Assembly (NCBI GenBank): GCA_025766275.1
Contig: JAFKAC010000175.1
Coordinates: forward strand, 24,506-88,505
DNA from: Lactarius indigo
Lineage: Eukaryota > Basidiomycota > Agaricomycetes > Russulales > Russulaceae
Direction: 5' to 3'
DNA: 64,000 nucleotides
The notes below the pieces were generated by a model, which worked only from the letters and a program-made list of their open reading frames with translations, ran no database searches and was not told the origin of the DNA. Shown piece by piece: positions 34,568 through 45,385 of this stretch. Every line of letters starts with the position of its first letter. Positions within the stretch are counted from its first letter, which is position 1. The position numbers and the translations under genes were made by a program.

Positions 34568-35924
34568 ATGGCGCTCTTCGATGTCCCAGGGTGGTCCGTT
34601 CCCGGTGCCCCCCTTGCAGTCCCCTCCAAAAAACGTAAACGGCCGTCAAAGCAAGGCCTCGATCAGATCCAGTCGGCGGCAGTAAACGTGGAGAAGTTGA
34701 TGGAGCGATTGGCTATGGAACGGACACACGATTCTAAGACGAAAACGAAACGAGAACATGGTGGGGGCGTGTCTGCAGACGCGGATCAACCTCCCAAGAA
34801 GAAGCACAAGCGTGTCAAAGACCACAAGGTCCTACAATCTCACACTTCTACACGAGGAGATGGGGAGCAAAGTACGCCGAAAAAGAAGAGGAAAGACAGG
34901 GAGAAGAAAACAGGAGGAGATAAGGTTACGTCCTCACCGTCCCTGGTTTCATCCCACCCACCTCCACAACCCTCCGACAATGCATTAACCAGTCTGCAAC
35001 GCGGCATGAAGCAGAGTTTGGACGGAGCGCGGTTTAGGTATGTAAACCCTCCGCCACTACGCGCCCAGGGCGTCATCGACCGCATCTCAGGTGGATCAAT
35101 GAGAAGCTCTACAAGTCGGACGGTGCGCATGCGCATACTATGATGCGTGAGGATCCCGCAGTATTTGACGACGTGCGTTCCTCATACCTTTCTCCGGCGG
35201 GGTATTCACGCGGATCCGCAGTACCACAAAGGGTTCCGGCGTCAAGTGGAGTCATGGCCGTCCAACCCTGTTTCCCATTACATTTCGACATTGTCGGCGT
35301 ACCCGCCGCGCACTGTCATCGCAGATCTTGGCTGCGGAGACGCTGCGCTGGCCCATGCGCTTATACCAAAGGGCTACACAGTTATGTCGTTCGACCTGGT
35401 GTCTGACGGTGTTTTTGTGATCGAGGCAGACATCTTCGAACGTCTCCCCCTGCCTGGATCCGAGGGTGACAGTGACGAAAGTGAGAAGTCCAGCCACGGA
35501 CATGGACAGATAGTGAACGTGGTAGTCTGTGCCCTGAGTCTCATGGGTACGAACTGGCCGAATTGCATCTGCGAGGCATGGAGAATCTTGCGTCCCAGGT
35601 GCGTATTGACTAAGCTAGAATGCGGGAGCTTACGCGCCTACAGTGGTGAACTCAAAATCGCCGAGGTAGCCAGCCGGTTCACGGACGTCCAACAGTTCCA
35701 GTCGCTCGTCGAATCCTTGGGATTCAGACACAAGTCTACGGTGTGTACTTTCTACGCCTCCCCCGGCACTGATCTTAACTCGCTAAATGCAGGATGATAG
35801 CAACACCCACTTCACTCTTTTGGAATTCGAGAAGACCGGTCGTAAGCTACGAGGCGAGAAAGATTTGAACAAGCTTCTGGCAAAAGGCCATATACTGAAG
35901 CCTTGCGAATACAAGAAGCGTTGA
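34568..35924 (+). CDS. RRP8: 25S rRNA adenine-N1 methyltransferase Rrp8
   Basis: Rrp8 is a nucleolar SAM-dependent enzyme that makes m1A in domain I of 25S rRNA. Four exons (34568-35037, 35091-35172, 35222-35740, 35793-35924) give 400 residues. A basic, lysine-rich N-terminus (KKRKRPSK, PKKKHKRVKDHK, PKKKRKDREKK) fits nucleolar targeting. The catalytic part begins RWINEKLYKSDG, then YHKGFRRQVESWP, motif I VIADLGCGDAALA, motif II-like VMSFDLVSDG, motif IV VVVCALSLMGTNWPNCICEAWRILRP and the Rrp8-specific C-terminus FTLLEFEKTGRK with PCEYKKR. Between motifs II and IV is an acidic insert (EGDSDESEKSSHGHG). All splice junctions are GT-AG. Confidence 0.94.
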
Positions 35925-36364
35925 GTTCCGGATTTGGGGCATATCTTCTTTCGCAACCTCGTCTGCATCACAATCCGTTCTAGGTGCCTAGTGCAGCTCA
36001 CGTCGGATACTCTCGGACTGGAGAACTGTCGTCACCTGCTAAAATATGCTCGTCGAGACTCAATTTGCAGCCGATTGGGGCGAGATCGTTGCAGGCGAGG
36101 ACACCGGTTCAAATGAAAGTCATCACATGCATTCTGAACGCTCGCAGAGATGGCTATGATATAAATAGCAGGTAGCACGTACAATCTAACATCACCAATG
36201 TGCCTAACATGCACACTCATCGATGCGGAGCATCGACAGCCTTAGTACGGCCCGTTTGCGTCCATACAACGGCATTTCCAGCGCACGGTAGCAACGCAGA
36301 GTGCCTATGTGGCCGTGGAGATCAGTGAGAGCACATCGAACACATCTCACATAACAAAGGGGTC
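35925..36364. other. Intergenic, no gene seen
   Basis: Between the RRP8 stop and the DUF6535 pseudogene I see only short frames without recognisable content. I checked for a tRNA-like T-arm around 36100 (ggttcaaatg) but found no matching acceptor or anticodon arms. Confidence 0.45.
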
Positions 36365-37950
36365 TCAATGGCATCCAAGGACTTGGCGGTAGCCTGTACG
36401 ATATCTGCTGTAGCTCGTCTTTGAGCCAGTTGAGAACCTTGAAATGTATGAACTGTGCGATTTGACGTAGGGGCAGATCGGCCCGGTCCTCTGTAAGAAG
36501 GGAATGTGGAGTGTCTGTTTGAACATGTCCAGGACATCCGGCGGCATTGGGTCACCAACAAATGAGTTAGCGACCAACACAAAGGGAACAATGCTCGCAA
36601 GTTCGATGACGCCAGGCTGGCCAAGAAAGAACATCACCTCGTGTCTGTCAGTGCCAAGGATAACTGATAACCACCCACGTATCTTGGTGTTGATTCGAAC
36701 ACGGTTAACGTCGGCTGAAAGCTTCTTTGTTACCAAAGCCCCGAAACAACGTCCTATGACACGCGCAGCCAAGTCCTCTTCCGCCTGAATTCGATGAGTC
36801 ATCTCGGGACTGGCGATGATGAAGACGTAGAAGGGTACGCGTTCAGCAAAGTCCTCAATCTCCTCGTTTTGGTGGAGAGCCGTAATTGTCCATTCAAGCG
36901 CATATGCGTCCACCGTTGACAGAGCGCCAGCTGCACCGAGTTCGACACTCATTTGTAGACCATCCCAAAGCCATCTGCGATGCATCGCGATCTTATAGTC
37001 GAGCATATCTCCCTCCACTTGGTAGGACCAAGAGGCCCTATAACTTCCCGTGTCCAACGCCATAAGGTCGGCGAAGGTCGGCGAAACCGACCCTCAACAC
37101 CTCGGGTGGCCAAAAAGGATTTCGAGGACGGAAAGCTGGGATAAACACCACGTGGTGAACACGACTGTCGCGTAGATTGGGAAAAGGAACTCGACGAGAC
37201 CGGCGAAAAAGAGGAAGACTGGATATGTGCAGGAGCTTGGTAATTGGCGTGACGGCTCGTGCAAGAGTTCCGAGTCTGCTAGTAAGGCCATCAAATATAA
37301 ATGCCCGTATACGCCCGCTCTTGTGAGGTGCACCGCGAGGCTGCATGAGTTTCCGATAATCTCGGGCCCATTGTTGTATTAGTGTCGCGAAATGCGCACA
37401 ATTCAAGCTGATGGCCAAACTGAGGAACCACATTACATCGACCCTGACGGCAGAAGCTGTTGGCTTGAATGGCTGACTGCTCTGTGCCGCAACGCTCGCG
37501 AGAGGTGTCCCGTTGGAGCTGTTGTCAAGTGGTTGAGATATTTGAGTAAGGAGCGCATTGGTCGTAACGCCGGAATCGGGAGATAGCGATCGATAGCTGC
37601 TTATAGCTTTCGATAATAAAGGCAGCGACGGTGGCCGAGGACAGACCCGTCTGCGGTATGTGCATTAGATAGAGTAACTGCAGATTATAGAGGGATGAGC
37701 ACTCACAAACACGAGGATTCCGTCTCCTTCCCCCTTCCAACCCTCGGTTATCTCTTTATCCTTCTGCTAGGCCTGAGTGAGGTACATTATCCACAACATA
37801 TCAGAAGAGTCTTTGTAGTTTTCAACTACGCGAATGGGTATACAGCTTTTGACGCGTCAAACCAACATACCCCATTGAACGTCTGCGTCACGATAATCCT
37901 CAGTAGTGGTGGTCTGAAACTGAGGATCTGCATGATCCGTAGGTCGAATA
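36365..37950 (-). pseudogene. Degenerate DUF6535 copy
   Basis: Reading the minus strand from about 37950 one meets fragments of the family in order but in changing frames. FDASKA near 37865-37850 comes first. Then GDGILVF, the family intron and TGLSSATVAAFIIESYKQL (37690-37600) follow. MWFLSLAISLNCAHFATLIQQWARDYRKL comes next (37433-37340), and finally EWTITALHQNEEIEDFAERVP and IIASPEMTHRIQAEEDLAARVIGRC (36900-36730). Against the intact neighbour at 38199-40401 there are several frameshifts and an internal deletion of about 90 codons between the ERVP and SPEMTH blocks. It lies directly downstream of that neighbour in the same orientation, so the pair looks like an old tandem duplication with one decayed copy. 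Confidence 0.85.
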
Positions 37951-38198
37951 GATGAAAGGATTGCAGGCCGAGTGTCCCGAGACTCAGTGATAGGGTGGGG
38001 TTGAACACTGATATAAACATGCGAACTGGGTGAAGCCATTTATAGAGGGTCCAAGGATATGACGATCCCTACTGCGGAGAGAGGGCCACTCGACAATATG
38101 ACGAACCTGAAGAGAACTTTGGACTATATGGAAACGTGGCTCGCGGACGAGGTGAAAGGGGTATGTTCGAGTTCACCCTGAGAAACACGTGTGGTAAA

Positions 38199-40401
38199 TT
38201 ACAGGGAGTGACGCTGCGTTGCGACGGCTCGTACTGTAGTACAACGGAAACCTGCCTCGCTTGCAACCAAGCCATCACCAATACCGCTATCTGGTGCACC
38301 TTCAGTCCGCACTTGATTCTCGCGCGATTGCTGCGGCCCATGAGGAATGTTGGTCTGTGGCTCCTGTGCGGGTTGAGGTTTAGGAAATGCCATAGCCCTC
38401 GTTGGCAGTTTGTCCGATATCTGTCGCAGCTCGTCTTTGAGCCAATTGGGAACCTTGGAATATATCTCGTGGAACTGTGCGATCTGAGGCGGGGGCAGGT
38501 CGGCGTGGATCTTGTCAATAAGAACCTTAGAGAGAATGTTGAGTGTCTTTTTGAACACGTCCAGCACATCCGACGGTATTTTGTCACCGACTAATGAGTC
38601 GGCGTCTACCAACATGAGGGAAACGATGTTCGCAAGTTCGATGGCGCCAGGCTCGCCAAGCCAAGACATTACCTCACGGCTGTCGGTCCCAAGGATAGCC
38701 GATAAACACGCGAGCACCCCTTCAGTCACTCGAACACGGCGCGAGTCAATGTCGGCTGAAAGCTTCTTTACGACCAACGCCCCGAAACAACGTCCTATGA
38801 CACGCGCAGCCAGGTCCTCTTCTGCCTGAATTCGATGAGTCATCTCGGGACTGGCGAAGACGATGCGGACGTAAGAGGGTAAGGGTTCCGGGTTCTCTGG
38901 CTGATTGTACGCCTTTCCACAATACCACAGGCTCCTCAGACACACCCGCAGACGGTTCTTGCGCTTTTCTTCGGCGAGGGGTGAGGTCCCTGGTATACAA
39001 GTCTTGAGGAGGTCGTAGAGACGAGATCCAAGGATGGGGTCGGTCGCCGACTGGTCGGACATCAAGGGAAGGATTGCCGAGGTCGCATCCGGGACGGCTT
39101 TGGAGTCGAAAAATCCTGGTACGCGTTCGGCAAAGTCTTCAATCTCTTTGTCTTCATCGAGAGCTGTAAGCGTCCATTCAAGTGCGTCCTTATCTACAGT
39201 CGATGGGGCGTCAGTAGCACTGAGCTCGACACTTTTCCGTAGACCATCCGAAAGCCATTTACGACGCATAGTGACCTGTATCTTGAGCGTCTCCCTCCAC
39301 TTGGTAGGACCAGGAATCCCCGTCGCTTGCTGGTGAGTCAAACGCCATAGGGACAACAAAGGCCCGTGAAATAGCCCCTCAACCCCTCGGATGGCCAAAA
39401 GGATTCTGAGCACGAAAAATTGGGATAGACGCCATGTGATTCCGGACAGTGGCGTGCGATACGGGCAATTGAGGTATAGGTTCGGTGAAATCGTCAAAAT
39501 TGCGTACGCAAGAGCGAACAGAGCAATCCAGCCGAGAGTGAAGTACGCGACGGTAGTGTTGATGGGGATAAGAAAGTCGACGAGACCGGCGAAGAAGAGG
39601 AAGACCGATAGGTGTAGGAGCACAGGCATTGTCTCGATGGCTCGGGTCATTCTGAATCCTTTTATACCATCGAAGATATACGCTCGCATACGAGCACGCT
39701 TATGAGGTGCGCCGCGGCGCCGCGCGAGTTCCTGATATCGTCGGGCCCATTGTTGCATCAATGTTGCCGAAAGTGCGCAAGTCAAGCTGAGGACTAAGCT
39801 GAGGAACCACATCACGTTGACTCTGACGGCAGAAGCTGTCGGCTTGAACGGCTGGCTGTTCTGCGCTGCAACGCCCGCGAAAGGTGTTCCGTTGGAGTTG
39901 TTGGCAAGTTGCTGAGATATTTGGGTAAGGAGCGCATTGGTCGTAACGCCGGAATCGGGAGATAGTTGCTTGTAGCTTTCGATGATGAAGGACGCAACGG
40001 TGGCCGAGAACAGACCAGTCTTCGTCATGTGCATTAGGTGAAGTGAATCAGAAGGTTGAGGGATGGGCACTCACAAACACGAGGATTCCCTCTGTATCCC
40101 CCTTCCAATTCTCAGTTATCTCTTTATCCTCCTTCTCAGCCTCAGTGAGGTACAACATCCATAACCTGCCAGAAGAGTCTCCATAGTTCTCGCCTGAAAA
40201 GCGAATGAGAACACGACCTGTGAAACGGCGAAACAGCATACCCCGCTGAGCGTCTGTGACAGGTAGCAGCGCGGGAGCATCCCCATGGTTATTGGTAGTA
40301 GCCTGAACCTGTGTACCGGGATCCGGAGGCTGAACGCCTAGAGGAAAAGTAGTAGGGCCAGTTTGAACATCGATGTTCACATGCGCGCTGAGTGAATCCA
40401 T
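38199..40401 (-). CDS. Intact DUF6535-family membrane protein with one repeat unit
   Basis: Two exons (40075-40401, 38199-40019) joined over the conserved family intron give about 715 residues, the cleanest member in the window. The N-terminus contains QRGMLFRRFTGRVLIRF and WMLYLTEAEKEDKEITENWKGD. The membrane region contains TGLFSATVASFI, VMWFLSLVLSLTCALSATLMQQWARRYQELARRRG, LLHLSVFLFFAGLVDFLI and FTLGWIALFALAYAIL. After it comes a single ~200-residue repeat (LYDLLKTCIPGTS, CLRSLWYCGKAYNQPE, GRCFGALVVKKLSADI, CLSAILGTDSREV, SDVLDVFKKTLNILS). The tail is Pro/Gln-rich. It serves here as the reference for judging damage in the other copies. Biochemical role unknown; membrane location is predicted from the spans. 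Confidence 0.85.
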
Positions 40402-41299
40402 TTCTGGGAAATGGGACAAGGGCTACTACGGAGAGAGGGCCACTCGACCACACGACAAACTCGGAGAGAAAACTTATAGGATGGACGCTGCACCTCCAGC
40501 CGTCGACACAGATTAGGAATTATTGGTCCCATCCGGAGCTGCAACATCCATAAACCTGTCAACCAAGAAACACCGCTAGCGATAGTGACAGTAAGCGATC
40601 TTACCCGATGTCGTACTTCTGCGTGAGCAGAATCGCTCGTGTTGAATATCACAATGCCAGCAACCCATACAAGACAACCCTCCGTTTATCTGCAGATCTC
40701 CTCTTGGACCTCCTATCATAAGAAGCCAGAGTGTGGAGTTTAACGATCTCTGCCCCCAATTGTTCTTTACGGTGAGGGCGGTGTCGGTGTTCTGATGGGC
40801 AACGTGTTCGCAGCGTGCGCGTTAAAGCAGACATAGGACGTAAATTGCCAGTTGAATTGTGCCATATATAGTAGAGTCAGCAAGCGATGCCGAAAACAGA
40901 ACACTGGCATGCGCAAGCGACATATCTTATCCATGACAGGCGTCAAAGACGAAATCAGGGCATGTCTAGCTCGATTTGTGACACTACGCTCTCCCAATCA
41001 ATATTCCAGAATCATTTACACCGGATGGCTAAAGAGCGAGTGCTGGCATGGAAATGTGATTAGTAGACGATGGCCAATCGCCACTCGGGTGCTATAAGTT
41101 ACAAACTTGAAGGGTTCGAAAGGTCCCACCGCACACCGCCCTACACACCATCCATATTACTTAGGATAGATAATTCTTCGGGGAGTGAGGTCCATAGCAC
41201 TGTAGGCCCGCGTTGATTGGGTTTGAGTATCGGCATCACCGGCATGCTGCTTGTTGGCGAGCGCGGAAGTCGAGAGTTCTCGGGCCGGGAGACCTAACC
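40402..41299. other. Intergenic, no gene seen
   Basis: About 0.9 kb between the DUF6535 start and the uracil phosphoribosyltransferase start on the other strand. It carries divergent promoters by position. Only short unsupported frames are present, and I recognised no transposon ends or RNA genes. Confidence 0.5.
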
Positions 41300-42342
41300 A
41301 TGTCGAACAATCTACATGTCCTCTCTCATCCTCTCGTGAATACTCGTTTGGCAAAGCTGCGGCAGGTGTCTACTACTCCTAAAGAGTTCCGTGAAGTATA
41401 CTCTCTTCGCGTCTGTCTGGGCCCTGGTCTGTCTCTGAGCGGCAGTGGTACTACAGGGCATCCATGATCTCAGCATCATGCTCGGATACGAGGCCAGTCG
41501 TGATCTCGAAGAGACACCTTTCCAAGGCGTAAGGACATTTAATTTCCTTGCATTATCAACTGACCTCAGACGGGATCCATAGCGATCGCCTATCGACACC
41601 TTCACTGGATCAGTTGTCAAACCCAGAATCGGGCTCACCCCCATACTGCGCGCTGGACTAGGCATGACCGACGGCCTTCTAACCTTGTTCCCGTGGGTTT
41701 TTTATGGATCCCCGAGTCTCTGTTCACTTCACTGACAAATTGGCACCAAGTGAGGCACCCGTGTACCACCTTGGCATCTACAGAGAAAAAGTGAGCTTGC
41801 AACCCGTGGAATGCAAGTCCGCTCGCCGTCTACGCTCGTTATCTTTGCCGATCTTCTTCTTTTTTTTTTTTTTTTTTCGCAGATTACTCAAAGTTACCAG
41901 CATCGCCACCTATTGACTTGGTCTTTGTGCTAGACCCCCTAATTGCCACCGGCGGAACCGCAACGGCCGCTTTGCACATGATCACGGACTGGGGTATCCC
42001 AGGTATGCATACATCCCCTTTTCCTGAGACAAACTGATCCAAAATATTACATGTTAGTGAGCAAGATTAAATTGCTCTGTATCTTGGCCTCGGAAGTCGG
42101 GCTCAATCATGTGCAATCACAGTTCCCCGGTGTCGAGGTGAGTGCTGTGCAATTCAATATAGACAGCGCTCAATCTCATGTTGAGTAGATATGGGTCGCT
42201 GCTACTGATCCCCAATTAACGCCTGATGGCCTCATCTCGCCAGGGTTGGGTGATACGGTGAGTGATCCTAACTGCGGATACGTCGCTCGTCTGACTGTCT
42301 CGCAAGGGTGACCGGCTCAATAATACGGTCAAAGAGTATTGA
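41300..42342 (+). CDS. FUR1: Uracil phosphoribosyltransferase
   Basis: The enzyme converts uracil and PRPP to UMP in pyrimidine salvage, in the cytosol. Eight exons (41300-41395, 41457-41528, 41583-41692, 41751-41812, 41883-42002, 42058-42137, 42189-42257, 42307-42342) make 214 residues, typical size. Seen in order: VLSHPLVNTRLAKLR, KPRIGLTPILRAGLGM, YHLGIYREKVSLQPVEYYSKLP, the PRPP loop VFVLDPLIATGGTATAA, KIKLLCILASEVGL, and the uracil-binding C-terminus DGLISPGLGDTGDRLNNT. The fourth intron (41813-41882) starts with GC and ends after a long T run (41856-41877) at CAG. Because exons are short, almost none of it appears as a long open frame. Confidence 0.95.
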
Positions 42343-42622
42343 GTGCGTTATTATCGCTTCCGGTCGTATTAGAATCACCTCCTTGTATTGTATGCCAAGT
42401 ATTGGCGCAGCGGTGTTGAATCAGAAACTAGCGCAACGGTCGCGAAACAGGTGTCGTCACCTTTGGTGAGTGGCAGCGCAATAGCAATTTCCTCGCACGA
42501 TAAAACATCAGGAATAGCCCATGTACACGTGAGTAGAGTGTAGTTAAAGTATCCAGTGTGTAGGCACCAGAGAATAAGCATCCCATCGTGATCCAAACAA
42601 TCGCAACCTGCTCTGTTTTGCT

Positions 42623-45190
42623 TTATATGCCCCACGGGCCCACCATCCCTGGTTGGCCTTCGCTGAGATCAACGGACCCAGAAATACAGGCCGCACCCTC
42701 GTTCTAAAAAGATAATTGGGGAGGTTATTAACCGAAAAGGTGAGGTGAAAACAACGCGGGCATACCGCAGCGCAACCTGCGAAGCTTCCCAAGGCCACAT
42801 CGGCACTAGTTACCTGTCCTAAAGGCGTGACGGGAAAGACGGCAGTCGATGTCAGTGACACAGGTACCAGGAAAGGTGCCGGGTGCCCAGCATTGAGCTC
42901 GAACTCTTCTTGACTTATTTCGCCCTTGCGTACCCTAGATAACTCGCGTTCGCGACGCCGGAGGGCCTTGTTATCACGCTGCGCCTTGGCCGCGGAATTG
43001 TTCGGCAGACCGAGAACCGCAACGGTGTTATGGTCGGACGGATGTGACGCGGCAAGGATCTCGGGCTGATCCGCTGGTGGCGCAAGCCTCGCCAGCGGAT
43101 AGTGTTTCGATCCTGAGAGGGGAACGAGCCGCGCAAGCTTCTGGCCGATGGTATTTCCAGGGAGAGGGCAGCCGCATTGGGTATAAGGTATGCCATATCG
43201 CATCTACGACCAGTGAATGAGATAGGAGCAGACGCGGATGAATTTTCTGGGTCGCACTGACTTCCCAGGCTCGACACGTCGCGTCAAACGCATCTGATAA
43301 ATGAAACTGCTCGACCTTATCGTCGCTGACAGGGGAATCGAAAATCAGAGGCGCGAGTGCTTGGCAGAAAGAAGACGTACTGATCGACGTATCTCCCAAT
43401 ATTGGTTCTGCAATCTTTGTGATAGCGTGGACCAGACAGCTGGTGGGAATGCCAGACCAAGTCTATATCTAACGTGGGCACAATGAGCATGTGCTGCGAC
43501 GAAGCCATCAAATCGAGGAACCTGGAAGTTCAGGGTCAGAAAGTTTTGGGGCATAGGACATGACCTTTCCTTACGCGTGGTATCGGACAACTGCATGATG
43601 CAGAACGGCGGCGTCTGCGTGCTTCTCAAAATAACTTGATGAGGTCCAGCCGAGATCGTATATCTTTTTGACAAAGGAACCTTGGCGCAGGACCTGGAGA
43701 TAGAATGTTCCATCAGCCAAGAAGAACGCCAAGCGAAGCACGTACTGCTCCGATCAGATCTACGGAAAATGGCCTCTGGTCGACATATGCGCCCAATACC
43801 TTGGTAATTCTTTCAAGTTGGAATAGTGAGAGCGACCAGAATCCAATGAGCGAGTATGCTCACATCTTCGGCTTTCCGAGTTTAGGTAGCGATTTCTTTA
43901 TCTCGCTTATCTTCCAGCCTAGACTTTCAGCCATTGCTACACTGGCTCCTTGGTTCTCCTGCCACTTGCGTGAATTGAACTGATCGATGGGCTTCAAATT
44001 AAGCAAGTCTTGTTTAATGTCCACCGCTCGTGACGTGTCTACACCGAGTTCATTACGCAAAGTGCCACTAAGATTCGTGAGAACCATGAATTTGTCAGGA
44101 GGGGTCAGCTTACGGGAGATATAACTGCATATTCGCAGACCCAGTTTGTGGTCCATGCAACAGATGAACAGTCAAATCCGTCGTCAACTTTGCGACTGCA
44201 AGTGTTTCCCTGGTAATCTCAAAGGTGCAGAACGGGCAAGCGCGAGAAAACTTCTGTTGAGCGTAACCCATTTCCTCGGTAGTGACATATGCTACACGCG
44301 TGTGAAGGCTCGGTGCTCATGCGGGGCGTAGAATACTCACGGGCTTTGACAGCGGCCTTGCACTTGGGGCATAGCAGTTCCTGATCAGAAAGAACAGCCG
44401 CACACTCGAAGGGGTCAAAGGATAGCCCAGTCTTCGCGACCCAGTTCGATCTGCTTGATGAGTGTGGCTTCCATTTGACCATGTCGTCGATGGTATCCTC
44501 CAGAGCGAAGAAGGTCAGCCCATGCATGGAGGGTTACGCCCCTACTCACGAGGGCGTCAAGAAAGAAGTCAGGAATTGCAGCGGTGAGTATCGCGAGAGG
44601 CTTCAGGGACCCGATACGGACGCAATCTTCAGCGAAAGACCTTGAAACAATTAGAAACGGGATTCTAGAAGGCATTGCATATGCTGACTGTGGGCTTAGC
44701 AAGTATGCATGTAATACCATCCAAACGTCGAGAGGAGGCATATCCCTCCTAACGAACTTGGCGAACGTGTTCGATCTTGAAGGTGGAGAAAGATGCTCTA
44801 CCCAGCGCTGAAATCTGAGGTGTTGCTGGTAAGTGAATATGATGTGAAGCACAACTATGGCACCGACCGCTCGACGGCCAAGTTGACAAACCATGACCAT
44901 CGCCGCTCTCCATCGAGCTCGCGAATCAGAAGAGGCCACGACGCATGGGCCGCGGTTTCAACTCTCTTCCTAAGGTCATGGAGTGCGCCCAGAAAGCATA
45001 GATGAAGCTTTAGGTGCTTGATTTTCACAAGCGAGTCCTGAAGTTCATGGAGCCCGACATGAAAGGTCAAAGGATTGTCTCGAGAACCTGACGATGACGA
45101 TGCCAATGGTTGACTAGGACTGTCAAGAGGACTGTAAAGAGGGCTGGGTTCATGTGGCTCTGAGTACGGTGGTAGTTCTGTGTCAGACAT
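42623..45190 (-). CDS. DUF1399 / glycine-rich domain (GRDP-like) protein
   Basis: A multi-exon gene whose middle exons I can only partly join. The N-terminus (MSDTELPPYSEP; Ser/Pro-rich, then NPLTFHVGLHELQDSLVKIKHLKLHLCFLGALHDLR) runs from 45190 to 44868 and splices at 44815-44867 into RFQRWVEHL. Downstream are TGLSFDPFECAAVL and LCPKCKAAV, a paired-cysteine segment. Then comes the DUF1399 signature VPTLDIDLVWHSHQLSG, followed by NIGRYVDHDDKVEQFHLSDAF across an intron, and CGCPLPGNTIGQKL. In plants GRDP proteins are linked to stress and development; the fungal role is unknown. The C-terminus after the last intron is short and ends VGPWGI. The start codon is 195 bp from the divergent MET10 start. 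Confidence 0.78.
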
Positions 45191-45385
45191 TGTATGGGCA
45201 GAGGAAAGATGCAAGTATCATATAAATAAGAACGAGCCGCCGCTGTTAACGGCCATTTCTTAAGTCGAGAACAGAAGCGAAGTTGGTTTCCCCAGCTAGA
45301 CCGAGTTACGTACGGCGTACTGTATGTGAGAAAACTTGGTCGATCCCGCTTTTCCCAAACCTTCATCCACCCCATCACCCCCATC

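Noticed and set aside
36090..36125. Possible tRNA T-arm (ggttcaaatg)
   Set aside because: No acceptor stem, D-arm or anticodon arm could be paired around it.
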